Below, one piece after another: positions 27,121 through 35,238 of a stretch of DNA of 64,000 nucleotides (positions are counted from its first letter, which is position 1; each line of letters opens with the position of its first letter). The notes under the pieces are model-generated. The model did no database searches. It saw only the letters and a list, made by a program, of their open reading frames with translations, and was not told the origin of the DNA. This DNA is from an uncultured Parabacteroides sp. GTDB lineage: Bacteria > Bacteroidota > Bacteroidia > Bacteroidales > Tannerellaceae. The position numbers and the translations under genes are program-made. Location of the stretch: the NCBI GenBank assembly GCA_937894065.1, contig CALCST010000023.1:310001-374000 (forward strand), read 5' to 3'.

Positions 27121-28529
27121 TGAAAATATATTATATACTTTTCGCAGCATTCTGCCTGCTTTTCGCCTCATGCAAGCCTAATGTTCCTTCTGATGCTCAG
27201 GAAGCTGATGTGGAAATGTTTCCGGACTATCAGGATGTGACTGTTCCTGTAAATATCTCGCCGTTGAATTTTCGTCTAAAATCAGAGCTTGAAGAAGGAG
27301 TAGCTGTTTTTAAGTCCGTATCTTTAGAGGAGACGGTGAAAGCAGATGGTGGATGCTTCTCTATGTCTTTGTCTCGTTGGCACAAGCTTGCGGCATCTGC
27401 TGCAGGAAGTAGCATTTCTGCTGTTGTATATTTCAAAGCTCCCAATCAATCATGGAAGAAAAAGACATTTGAAATACATGTTTCTCCGGATTCCATAGAT
27501 TCATATCTCACATACCGGCGCATATTCCCCGGATACCGTATGTGGAACGAAATGGGAATCTATCAGAGATGTCTTGAAAATTTTGAGGAAAAAACATTGC
27601 TTACAAACAAACTCACCAATAACAATTGTGTGAATTGCCATTCCTTCTGTGCAAACGACGGAAAGAAAGTGCTTTTCCATCAGAGAATGTATTATGCAGG
27701 GACCTATGTCCGCAACGGTGAAAAACTGGAGAAAATAAGCTATAATAAAAATGGCGAAGAGATAACTTTGGTCTATCCCTACTGGCATCCTTCAGGAGAA
27801 TGGATAGCCTTTTCGACAAATGAGACTCACCAGGACTTTCATTTCTCGGACGCAAACCGTATTGAGGTGTATGATGTAAAGTCGGATGTCGTGCTATATA
27901 ATATGAAAACTAAAAAAGTTGTTTCCACGGATATTATATCAGCTGCGGATAAGTTTGAAACATTCCCCGCATTCAGTCCGGATGGCAGAAAACTGATTTT
28001 CTGCAGTGCCGATTCAGTCGCTATGCCGGAAAGATACAAAGACGTAAAATATAATCTTCTGGAAATAGATTTCAATCCTGAAACAGGGGATCTTGGAAAT
28101 AAAATCGACACATTATACAATGCCGCCGCAAACGGTTGCAGCGTTAAGTTCCCAAGAGTTTCTCCAAACGGGAAATACCTTCTTTTCACCACTTCTGCCT
28201 ATGGTAATTTCTCCATTTGGCATAAGGATGCAGACCTGAAGATGATGGATATGGAATCAAAAGAATTTCTTGATATAAAAATGGCTAATAGCAATGATGT
28301 TGAGAGCTATCATTCCTGGAGCAGTAACTCCCGGTGGATTGTATTCTCTTCCCGCCGCCTCGACGGACAGTTCACCCGCCCCTTCATTGCCCATGTTGAT
28401 GAGAATGGAATGATTTCCAAACCATTCTTATTGCCTCAGGAGTCAGCATATTATTATGACCGTTCAATGTTCTCTTTTAATATTCCGGAATTGTCCTTTT
28501 CTGAGTCCGAACCTTTTAAAGGATTTTGA
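27117..28529 (+). CDS. PD40/TolB-like beta-propeller lipoprotein with CxxCH motif
   Basis: This 470-residue exported protein has a lipobox (LLFASC, Cys19). The N-terminal domain (about 25-150) is beta-rich. At residues 171-175 the sequence CVNCH gives a c-type heme attachment motif. The rest holds WD40-like/PD40 propeller blades (YWHPSGEWIAFSTNE, AFSPDGRKLIFCSADS, VSPNGKYLLFTTSAYG, WSSNSRWIVFSSRRLDG). Such proteins are sometimes annotated as TolB-like or cytochrome-related. The single heme site may or may not be used. It is coupled by a 4-bp overlap to DUF6057. Confidence 0.82.
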   Translation: MMKIYYILFAAFCLLFASCKPNVPSDAQEADVEMFPDYQDVTVPVNISPLNFRLKSELEEGVAVFKSVSLEETVKADGGCFSMSLSRWHKLAASAAGSSISAVVYFKAPNQSWKKKTFEIHVSPDSIDSYLTYRRIFPGYRMWNEMGIYQRCLENFEEKTLLTNKLTNNNCVNCHSFCANDGKKVLFHQRMYYAGTYVRNGEKLEKISYNKNGEEITLVYPYWHPSGEWIAFSTNETHQDFHFSDANRIEVYDVKSDVVLYNMKTKKVVSTDIISAADKFETFPAFSPDGRKLIFCSADSVAMPERYKDVKYNLLEIDFNPETGDLGNKIDTLYNAAANGCSVKFPRVSPNGKYLLFTTSAYGNFSIWHKDADLKMMDMESKEFLDIKMANSNDVESYHSWSSNSRWIVFSSRRLDGQFTRPFIAHVDENGMISKPFLLPQESAYYYDRSMFSFNIPELSFSESEPFKGF

Positions 28530-28590
28530 GAGGAGAAGTTGAGAAGGTATCGTGAAAGCCTTATGTGCAAAAGCATGGATTATATTCGGG

Positions 28591-28665
28591 GGAAAATGTG
28601 ATTTTTACAGCCAAATACAAAGGGAAAATGTGAAAAATAAATGGTAATTCATCTGGAAAATGTGA
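28591..28665. repeat. Three GGAAAATGTGA direct repeats at exact 32-bp spacing
   Basis: The 11-mer starts at 28591, 28623 and 28655. The 21-bp spacers between copies are unrelated. The array lies immediately before a broken DUF4143 ATPase gene. Confidence 0.85.
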
Positions 28666-28700
28666 AATTGTTTATATTTTGTGGTATTGGTTATGTGAAA

Positions 28701-29192
28701 ATCAATATTTGTTATTGTTTGAATCAACTGGAACTTCCCATTAAGGGCAATTATGATCCTAAACTATATAAGATTTATTACAAAGATACAGGACTTTTGA
28801 TTGCGTCACTCGATGAAGAAGCGCAAGAAGATTTGAGAGTCAATAAAAATCTGGGTACATATAAAGGAGCTATATATGAGAATATAGTTGGGGATATGTT
28901 GGTAAAGCAAGGATATAATCTCTACTATTATAGTAGCGACAAGCCCTCTCTTGAAATGGATTTCTTTGTGCGCGATGCTGATTCCCTTATTCCTGTGGAA
29001 GTAAAAGCTAATGATGGCGCCACAGCATCATTGAACAAGCTGCTAAGTGATGATAAATATCCTGATGTTAAATATGGCATCAAGTTAGGATATAAGAATA
29101 TAGGTTTCAACGGTAAGTTCTATACTTTCCCTTATTTCTTGACTTTTTTATTGAAGAGGTTTGTGTCGGAGAGGAAGGCTCTGAATGTGTGA
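28701..29192 (+). pseudogene. C-terminal remnant of a DUF4143-type AAA ATPase
   Basis: The frame gives about 160 residues similar to the C-terminal DUF4143 (restriction-nuclease-like) domain of Bacteroidales ATPases: GNYDPKLYKIYYKDTGLLIA, GTYKGAIYENIVGDMLVKQG, then LEMDFFVRDADSLIPVEVKA. The last two hold the E/D...EVK pattern of nuclease folds. The N-terminal P-loop ATPase domain, normally about 250 residues, is absent. The frame can be read upstream to 28641 but those residues are not family-like. I therefore read it as a 5'-truncated gene left by deletion or recombination. Confidence 0.75.
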
Positions 29193-29277
29193 ACTTCCAT
29201 CAGTTATGCCCATTCAGGGCTTCCTTCGTCCCAACCATTTACAACCTCAGACCACCACGAACATCTTTTGCTCTTTC

Positions 29278-29386
29278 CATTGGATTTGTAATCCAATGTT
29301 GATTAAATTCGGGATTTGCAATCCCGTTCCAATTAATGTGGATTACAAATCCACCAAAACCAACCAACGGATTGCAAATCCGTTGG
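29278..29386. repeat. Array of four hairpins with core GGATT-NNN-AATCC
   Basis: Perfect stems with 3-nt loops lie at 29278-29298, 29310-29326, 29338-29354 and 29364-29386. The core is constant, but flanking arm bases change in a compensated way: CATT/AATG, CG/CG, GT/AC and CCAAC/GTTGG. The 29193-29529 gap has no convincing gene. Confidence 0.85.
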
Positions 29387-29529
29387 AACAGAATTAAAGG
29401 CTTTCAGCTAATATAATCCCATACTCTTCATGTCTAAATATTGAAATAAAAACCTGATTTTTATTTACTTAAAATTTTGATATTTAATAAATTATCCTTA
29501 TTTTTAAGAAAACAAAAAACAACAATATC

Positions 29530-29748
29530 ATGGAAAATAAATTAATCAAAAGTTATGGAGTGAGCGAATTCGCCATGCTCTATTTCCCACATCAAACCCC
29601 TACTGCAGCATACAAAACAATGCGGAGATGGATAAACCTTGCACCCGGACTGAAAGAACGCCTTGCCGAAGCCGGATACAGGCAGTTCAACAAGTATTAT
29701 ACGCCGAAACAGGTTAAGATTCTTATAGACCATTTTGGGGAGCCGTGA
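29530..29748 (+). CDS. DUF4248 small protein
   Basis: This 72-residue basic protein matches the DUF4248 family, usually found just before a VirE/DUF3987 gene in Bacteroides genomes. Seen are SYGVSEFAMLYFPHQTP, the conserved AAYKTMRRWINLAPGL and QFNKYYTPKQVKILIDHFGEP. The arrangement looks like a small helix-turn-helix DNA-binding fold, but function is unproven. It is flanked on both sides by palindrome arrays and precedes the primase-helicase-like gene by 332 bp. Confidence 0.82.
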   Translation: MENKLIKSYGVSEFAMLYFPHQTPTAAYKTMRRWINLAPGLKERLAEAGYRQFNKYYTPKQVKILIDHFGEP

Positions 29749-29797
29749 GAGGAGGGGATAATTTGACAAGGGGTTTAAAGAAGAGGAGGACGTAATT

Positions 29798-30030
29798 AAG
29801 GCTGAAAGCCTTTTTTATAGCCCAGGGCGTGAGCCCTGGGTCACAGACACATAATAAACAAAAGCCCTGAAGGGGCGACACAATGTTCTGTTCCAACGGA
29901 TTTGCAATCCGTTGGTTATTTGGGGTGGATTACAAATCCAATGGAACGGAGAGTGTCGCTTTTACCCAGGGCTCACGCCCTGGGCTATACAAATCAGGCA
30001 TTTGCCTGATTTGACAAGGCTTTCAGCCTT
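29798..30030. repeat. 233-bp nested palindrome (cruciform-capable)
   Basis: Several arms are arranged symmetrically. AAGGCTGAAAGCCTT (29798-29812) is the exact complement of 30016-30030. The 26-bp arm 29816-29841 (GCCCAGGGCGTGAGCCCTGG core) is the exact complement of 29964-29989. GCGACAC (29875-29881) pairs with 29953-29959. The centre holds two more GGATT-NNN-AATCC hairpins (29893-29915 and about 29926-29940). This fills the 29749-30080 gap. Confidence 0.9.
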
Positions 30031-30080
30031 GATAGATAGTTCAGAATTCTTCGAACTCACTTTAATATAAATTATCAGTA

Positions 30081-32456
30081 ATGAAAAATCAAGTCAAACC
30101 AGTGGAAAACAGATTCATTTATGTTAAAAACATTTATGAAAAAACCGGTTGCCGGAGCATGACGTCCGGCGAAGTGTACAACCTTATAACCGGAGGAAGT
30201 CTCCGGCAGCAGACGGAGTATATCCGGCAGCTGCAAGCCGGGGAGAACAAAAAGGAAGAAGTAGATGCCGCAAAGCGGAAATTGGGTGGAATATTGCCCC
30301 ATGCCGTGTTCAGCGGCGGTCGTGTAGGTCAGAATGCCGAGTCGCACACTGGCTGCCTGATGTTCGATATCGACCATTGCAAAACACCCGCACGCGAGGT
30401 GGTTCGCCGCGCGTCGCAACTTCCTTACGTATTGCTTGCCACGGTCAGCGTCCGTGGCGAGGGAGTTCATGTAATTGTCAGGGCAGACGTATGCCTTGCC
30501 AATCACACAGTGGTGTATAAGCATGTGGCAGAGATAATCACCGCCGCGCTTGGCGAGGAAATCGACCCCGCATGCAAGGACCTCTCGCGCGTGATGTTTC
30601 TCAGTCACGACGCGGAGGCTTATTACAATCCCAACGCCAGCATCCTACACTTACCCCACACTTTAACCAAAGAGCAGAAAAACAACAGTTCAGACAACCG
30701 CACTTCGGCAACCGACATCGCCCGCTATCTCGATGCCGCCTCAATCACCATGACTAGCGGCAGCCGCCATACCCAGCTGACATCCCTTGCCGGCTGCCTG
30801 GTGAACGCCGGCTTCGATATGGACGATGCGATTAGCGAGTGCGTCCGCCGCTATGCCGAACCGGATTTCGGGGAAAAAGAAATCGAATCCGTAATCCGCG
30901 GAATATACAATAAGGGTAGGGCAGATTTCGGGAAAAACAGGAAGGATTTGGCAAGAAAGGAATATAACAAAACCGCCGAAACCGCCAAAACCGCCAATAC
31001 GTCCCGCAATGGAAACAACACTGGGGATGATGAAGTGAAAGAGGTTGATATTGAGGAAAGTGAGCTGTTTTTGGAGACTTTCCCGAAGTCCGTCTATGAG
31101 GAGCTTCCGGGGAGTGTTAAAAAACTCCTTCCGCAGCGTGCCTCTCCGGCATTGGATGACATATCCCTGCTTACGGTTTTTACACTATTAGGCTCCGTTA
31201 TGCCTGATGTTTACGGCGTGATGCGCGATTCGGTTTATTATCCTACCCTCTATGTTTCCATCATCGGCGAGTCTGCCAGCGGCAAGGGTTCGATAGCGTC
31301 GCTCCATAAGATAGTGGAGAAATACCAGGCAAAGATTTATGACGGATCGAAGAGGGAGGTGGATGATTATAATTCCCGCCTTGAGGATTATGAATGCCTT
31401 CGCCAGCAACACCGCAAGCAGCTTATCCAGAATGCATCCGGCACGGCAAAGTTCACAATGCAGCCCCCTCGTGAGGTTTTCCAGAAAGAATTGAATCTTT
31501 CCGGCTATGTCACTTCGGCAAAGATGGAGGAGATGCTTTCGGTGAATGCTCCGTTTACAACTTTGTTTTTTGAAACCGAGCTGGAAACGGTGATAAAGCT
31601 GAACTCTTCGGAATATGGAATGTATAACGACACAATCAACAAAACATTCCATCACGAAACACTCAGCAACCACACTATCACCCGCGGGAACCAGATAGTG
31701 AAAGAGCCGAAGATGAGTTTCGTTGTTACCGGTACCCCCGGAATGCTCCGCAAATTTGTTCCCGATGTTGAAAACGGCACATACCCACGTCTGTTGGTGT
31801 ATCGCCTGAGGCAGGCGGACCATTATATCCCTCTGACCGATGATGACGACCGTCACGACATTGTGGAATCGATGGACAGCCGTGCCGACCTTGTTCTCAG
31901 CATTGCCGAATTCCTTGCCAAATCACGCACCCGGGTGCGTTTCACGCCACGCCAGCGTGCGATACTCAATGCTTTTGGCAGCAAGGAATATACCAAAAAT
32001 ATCGCATTCGACCACTCCGGACGCAACAGCACGATGCTCCGTGCCCAGGTGTCGCTCTTCCGAATGTGTATGATTCTGACCGCCATACGCAAGTATGAGG
32101 CAGGATGGGAGATGAACGAACTTTGTGTGGACGACCGTGATTTTGAAACGGCACTTAGCATCACAAAAGTATGCCTGCGCCATTCATATTTCGTTGCCAC
32201 CTCATTGCCCCGTGCCGACGAGTCGCTGCGCTACACATTGCCCGACGATTTGCTTGGGGTTTTTGTAAAACTTCCTGTATCTTTCACATGCAAGGAAGCC
32301 CTGGACAAGGCAGCCGCCGAAGGTATCTCCGCCTCACGTATCGAAAAGATGCTCCGACGGTGTCAGAAACATCGCCTAATCGACAGAGTGTCACATGGTT
32401 GTTATCAGAAAACAGATATGGGCAAAGAGCTGGTCGTACCTAAATCGGCGGTATAG
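30081..32456 (+). CDS. VirE N-terminal / DUF3987 primase-helicase-like protein
   Basis: This 791-residue protein resembles mobile-element primase-helicases. Domains in order are: BT4734/VirE-type N-terminal domain (about 35-185; SGGRVGQNAESHTGCLMFDI, VRGEGVHVIVRAD), a primase C-terminal helical domain (about 215-285; SRHTQLTSLAGCLVNAGFDM), a low-complexity linker encoded by a GC-rich repeat (KTAETAKTANTS, about 296-307), and a DUF3987 P-loop domain (about 330-720; Walker-A-like GESASGKGS at about 398). Such genes often travel with DUF4248, an HU-like protein and an amidase. Here the last two are missing. The GC content is higher than that of nearby genes. Confidence 0.85.
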   Translation: MKNQVKPVENRFIYVKNIYEKTGCRSMTSGEVYNLITGGSLRQQTEYIRQLQAGENKKEEVDAAKRKLGGILPHAVFSGGRVGQNAESHTGCLMFDIDHCKTPAREVVRRASQLPYVLLATVSVRGEGVHVIVRADVCLANHTVVYKHVAEIITAALGEEIDPACKDLSRVMFLSHDAEAYYNPNASILHLPHTLTKEQKNNSSDNRTSATDIARYLDAASITMTSGSRHTQLTSLAGCLVNAGFDMDDAISECVRRYAEPDFGEKEIESVIRGIYNKGRADFGKNRKDLARKEYNKTAETAKTANTSRNGNNTGDDEVKEVDIEESELFLETFPKSVYEELPGSVKKLLPQRASPALDDISLLTVFTLLGSVMPDVYGVMRDSVYYPTLYVSIIGESASGKGSIASLHKIVEKYQAKIYDGSKREVDDYNSRLEDYECLRQQHRKQLIQNASGTAKFTMQPPREVFQKELNLSGYVTSAKMEEMLSVNAPFTTLFFETELETVIKLNSSEYGMYNDTINKTFHHETLSNHTITRGNQIVKEPKMSFVVTGTPGMLRKFVPDVENGTYPRLLVYRLRQADHYIPLTDDDDRHDIVESMDSRADLVLSIAEFLAKSRTRVRFTPRQRAILNAFGSKEYTKNIAFDHSGRNSTMLRAQVSLFRMCMILTAIRKYEAGWEMNELCVDDRDFETALSITKVCLRHSYFVATSLPRADESLRYTLPDDLLGVFVKLPVSFTCKEALDKAAAEGISASRIEKMLRRCQKHRLIDRVSHGCYQKTDMGKELVVPKSAV
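30969..30995. repeat. Left copy of a 27-bp exact inverted repeat (ACCGCC-rich)
   Basis: The 27 bases built from AAAACCGCC and GAAACCGCC units lie inside the primase gene linker. Their exact reverse complement lies at 32456-32482, just past the stop codon. Confidence 0.9.
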
Positions 32457-32482
32457 GCGGTTTTGGCGGTTTCGGCGGTTTT
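32456..32482. repeat. Right copy of the 27-bp exact inverted repeat
   Basis: It starts at the last base of the primase gene stop codon and is the exact reverse complement of 30969-30995. Confidence 0.9.
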
Positions 32483-32514
32483 GCCGCTTCGGAATATGCC
32501 TTTTTTAGCTGAAA

Positions 32515-32602
32515 AACGTCGGTACTTATTGTAAGAAACGTCGCAGTGTTTCCGGCGGAACATGGTAGTGTTTTTTTCGGAACATCGCAGTGTTTTTCTT
32601 GA
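32515..32602. repeat. Four tandem 22-bp units (one diverged)
   Basis: Units start at 32515, 32537, 32559 and 32581. The last three share AAC-(G/A)T-x-G-x-AGTGTTT. The first shares mainly AACGTCG. They lie in the 482-bp gap between the primase gene and the Ig-domain gene. Confidence 0.75.
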
Positions 32603-32641
32603 AAAACTATTATGGAAATATCTGATTTTACTCCCTTGGGT

Positions 32642-32812
32642 GGTAAGAAAAAACGGTCGTTTGTTTTTACCAAGGTTATCCCCTTCATTTACCACAAATC
32701 TAAAAAACTTTTTAATAGTTAAAGTGCTAATTCTGAAATTTTTTCAAAAAAACATTTTTTGTCGATTTCCCCCTCTTTAGGGTGGTAAAAAAAACGACCG
32801 TTTTTTCTTACC
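32642..32812. repeat. Pair of similar GGTAA-AAACG hairpins
   Basis: Imperfect palindromes lie at 32642-32671 and 32784-32812. Each starts GGTAA, ends TTACC and has a C/G-containing centre (ACGGTCGT, ACGACCGT). Both follow a pyrimidine-rich tract ending in GGGTGG or AGGGTGG. They may be binding sites or part of the 5' region of the next gene. Confidence 0.7.
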
Positions 32813-32938
32813 ATCTGATAACTTAATTGTAAGAAGACCTTGTGCTTACGAGATTCGTGTGAATGATATTTTTGAAAATATTTCCCTTTTTAATGTATGA
32901 AATTTTTTCTTGGACAAATAATAAAAATTGAATAGTAT

Positions 32939-34909
32939 ATGAAGAAAATATTTACTTTATTAATCCTGATGATGATGCTGCCTGTTACGGTGCTGGCGGC
33001 GGAGACGAATACCGTTTATGTGGGAGGCGTGGCGCTTACCGGAAGTTCTGACGGTATCGTTTACGCCACAACAAACGGAAACGGCGAAGTGATAACGGAA
33101 GGTGCAACTACCGACAACTACAACATCAAGTGGGACGGCAGTACGCTGACTCTGTGCAAAGCAACCATCAAAAAAGAATTGTATGCTAGCGACCTCCCCC
33201 TTAGTAATATTGCCGGAGCGGCCATTGGCGTGATCAATCAAAGCGGGGATGCAGGGTTGACCGTCCAGCTAGAGGGCAACAATAAGATCGAAGGAGTCAG
33301 CACAGGGATTCGTGTTCGTTTCTCAGGGGGCAATACCGCCTTGAACATCACGGGCAACGGCACCTTGGTTGTCAACTCAAATTATCCAACAATCCAGGTT
33401 ATCAGCATAGGCGGTAATGCTGCCCTGAGCATCGAGAACGCAAAGGTCACAGCCACAAGTTCCTATAGCAATGTCGTTACCGTAGAGAGCAATAGTAGTG
33501 AAAACTCAACACTCACCGTGAATGGTGGCGGTCTGATCGCTACAGCACAGTCAAACAATGTTTCGGGAATTCGCCTCCGTGGCACCGGCGAAACCGGCGG
33601 CAGCTCGCCCACAGTCACCGTCAGCAACAACGCCATCGTGCGGGCCAACGGCAGTGCCGGTGGAATTACAAGTGATTCTTCTACTGGGGTTCAGTACGGA
33701 ACAGGTAGCGATAGTACCGGCGGCATCGTCTTTGACGGCACGAAAGGCACCGTGTACGGCGATGTGACCTTACAGGAGGACATCACCATTTGTGAGGGCG
33801 AGAGCCTGACTATCGGAAAGGACGCCAGCCTGACCGTGCCGGAGGAAACAACTTTGATCAACAACGGCACCGTGACCACCGAAGAAGGCGGCACCCTGAC
33901 GGGAAACATTACTAATGCGCCGCCCAAGATCACCACAGAAAGCCTGAACGAAGGCACGGTGAACGCAGCATACAACCAGACCCTTGCGGCGGACAATAAT
34001 CCTACAAGTTGGAGCGTCACCAACGGTGCCCTGCCCAAAGGGTTAACGCTGGAAAATGGCACGATCTCCGGTACCCCGACTGCGGCGGGCACTTCGACCT
34101 TTACCGTAAAGGCTGAAAACACCGCCGGTAGCGACAGCAAGGAATATAAACTGACCATCAAGTCCGTTTCTGTCACCGACGTGAAGTTGGACAAGACCGA
34201 ACTGTCCCTTTATACCGGCGAAAGTGCAACCCTGAACGCTACGGTAGAGCCCGATAATGCCACCAACAAAAATGTGACTTGGGAAAGCAGCAATCCCAAT
34301 GTCGCTACGGTAGATAACGGCAAAGTCACCGCCATGAGTGTGGGCGATGCCATTATTACTGCCACGGCAGGAGATATGAAAGCTACCTGCAAAGTGAAAG
34401 TCAGGAATCCCCCTGTGATAATCACCTATCACGACCTTCATATCACGGAAAGCACTGGTGCTAAACTTGTGTCCCGCTACGACAAGAAGCGCACTCCGGA
34501 CGGCGGCTCATTCACCTTGTCTTTGGAAAAAGAAGAAGGTTATGAAGATTGCGAACCTACAGTATATTACAAACGCGGACGCTTCGGAGAATGGAAAGAA
34601 TTGAAATTGGATGAAGTGAGCGGTTATTATCAGATTCGTAGCGTATATACAGATATCTATGTTAAGGTGTCAGGCGACGGCATCTGGCCTGTAAGCAACG
34701 AAGAAGTTGAAGCTCAGGAAGTGAAAGTATATACTCAGAATGGTGCGATAATAGTCTCAACTCCATCATTGATGGATGTTCAGATTATCTCTATGACCGG
34801 CTCAGTGGTTGCCGCAGATAAGGTTGCCGGACAGCGTGAATTCCGTAATCTTGCAGAAGGAATCTACGTGGTGAGGGTAGGCGAGGATATTGTAAAAGTA
34901 AGATTGTAA
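32939..34909 (+). CDS. Secreted Ig-domain protein with C-terminal sorting-like domain
   Basis: This 656-residue protein has a signal peptide (FTLLILMMMLPVTVLAAE). The middle (about 45-325) is a Gly/Ser/Thr-rich beta repeat region, probably a beta-helix-like cell-surface module. It is followed by a putative Ig (He_PIG) domain around 330-408 (GALPKGLTLENGTISGTPTA) and a Big_2 Ig-like domain around 410-490 (VTDVKLDKTELSLYTGESAT, ATVEPDNATNKNVTWESSNP). The end (about 590-656; IISMTGSVVAADKVAG, GIYVVRVGEDIVKV) resembles a type IX-type or DUF6383-like C-terminal module. The middle has much higher GC than the end, hinting at a mosaic origin. Binding target is unknown. Confidence 0.78.
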   Translation: MKKIFTLLILMMMLPVTVLAAETNTVYVGGVALTGSSDGIVYATTNGNGEVITEGATTDNYNIKWDGSTLTLCKATIKKELYASDLPLSNIAGAAIGVINQSGDAGLTVQLEGNNKIEGVSTGIRVRFSGGNTALNITGNGTLVVNSNYPTIQVISIGGNAALSIENAKVTATSSYSNVVTVESNSSENSTLTVNGGGLIATAQSNNVSGIRLRGTGETGGSSPTVTVSNNAIVRANGSAGGITSDSSTGVQYGTGSDSTGGIVFDGTKGTVYGDVTLQEDITICEGESLTIGKDASLTVPEETTLINNGTVTTEEGGTLTGNITNAPPKITTESLNEGTVNAAYNQTLAADNNPTSWSVTNGALPKGLTLENGTISGTPTAAGTSTFTVKAENTAGSDSKEYKLTIKSVSVTDVKLDKTELSLYTGESATLNATVEPDNATNKNVTWESSNPNVATVDNGKVTAMSVGDAIITATAGDMKATCKVKVRNPPVIITYHDLHITESTGAKLVSRYDKKRTPDGGSFTLSLEKEEGYEDCEPTVYYKRGRFGEWKELKLDEVSGYYQIRSVYTDIYVKVSGDGIWPVSNEEVEAQEVKVYTQNGAIIVSTPSLMDVQIISMTGSVVAADKVAGQREFRNLAEGIYVVRVGEDIVKVRL

Positions 34910-34936
34910 TACGTCAGTTGACGAGGTGAAACAGGG

Positions 34937-34981
34937 AGACACTGAGTCACAGAGAAATAAAAACTCTGTGTCTCAGTGTCT
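34937..34981 (+). terminator. Strong hairpin after the Ig-domain gene
   Basis: The 18-nt arms at 34937-34954 and 34964-34981 (AGACACTGAGTCACAGAG; CTCTGTGTCTCAGTGTCT) pair with one mismatch around a 9-nt A-rich loop. A clear T tract is lacking. Confidence 0.65.
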
Positions 34982-35119
34982 CTGTGTTTAAATAATTTGT
35001 TGTTATCAAATTAATTCCTTAAACTTGCAAAGTAACCATTAAAAGAGCCTTTCTATGAAACAAAGTATATTTATCAGTCCGTTTGTTGACCTAGTGTTTT
35101 TACAACCAGCCTTATTTAT

Positions 35120-35238
35120 GAGCGTGGACTTTACTGTAATAGCCGTGCCGGAGCCGGTCTGGACAATATTGGCTACGGATGGAATTTCGAGATAACTACT
35201 CTACGTGTATGGAATATTCAGAACAAATCTTCAACAAA
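35120..35238 (+). repeat. Leader of first RhuM-HKD gene (duplicated element, copy 1)
   Basis: This 119-bp leader is closely similar to 36120-36236, starting exactly 1000 bp later. Shared words include GTGGACTTTAC, TTGGCTACGG and AATTTCGAGATAACTAC. The similarity continues into the gene start, so the leader was duplicated with the gene. Confidence 0.85.

Noticed and set aside
28591..28665. CRISPR-like array
   Set aside because: The repeat is only 11 bp, there are three copies, and there are no cas genes in the window.
29185..29397. A 70-codon frame over the hairpin array
   Set aside because: Its codons follow the palindromic repeat units, so it is repeat-derived rather than a gene.
31188..31856. 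A 222-codon minus-strand frame inside the primase-helicase gene
   Set aside because: It mirrors the strongly supported plus-strand gene, has no recognisable domain and an amino-acid mix typical of a shadow frame.
35055..35178. Extra coding sequence upstream of the first RhuM-HKD gene
   Set aside because: The upstream frame is not preserved in the second copy, whose matching leader is non-coding; ATG 35239 matches the second copy's start.
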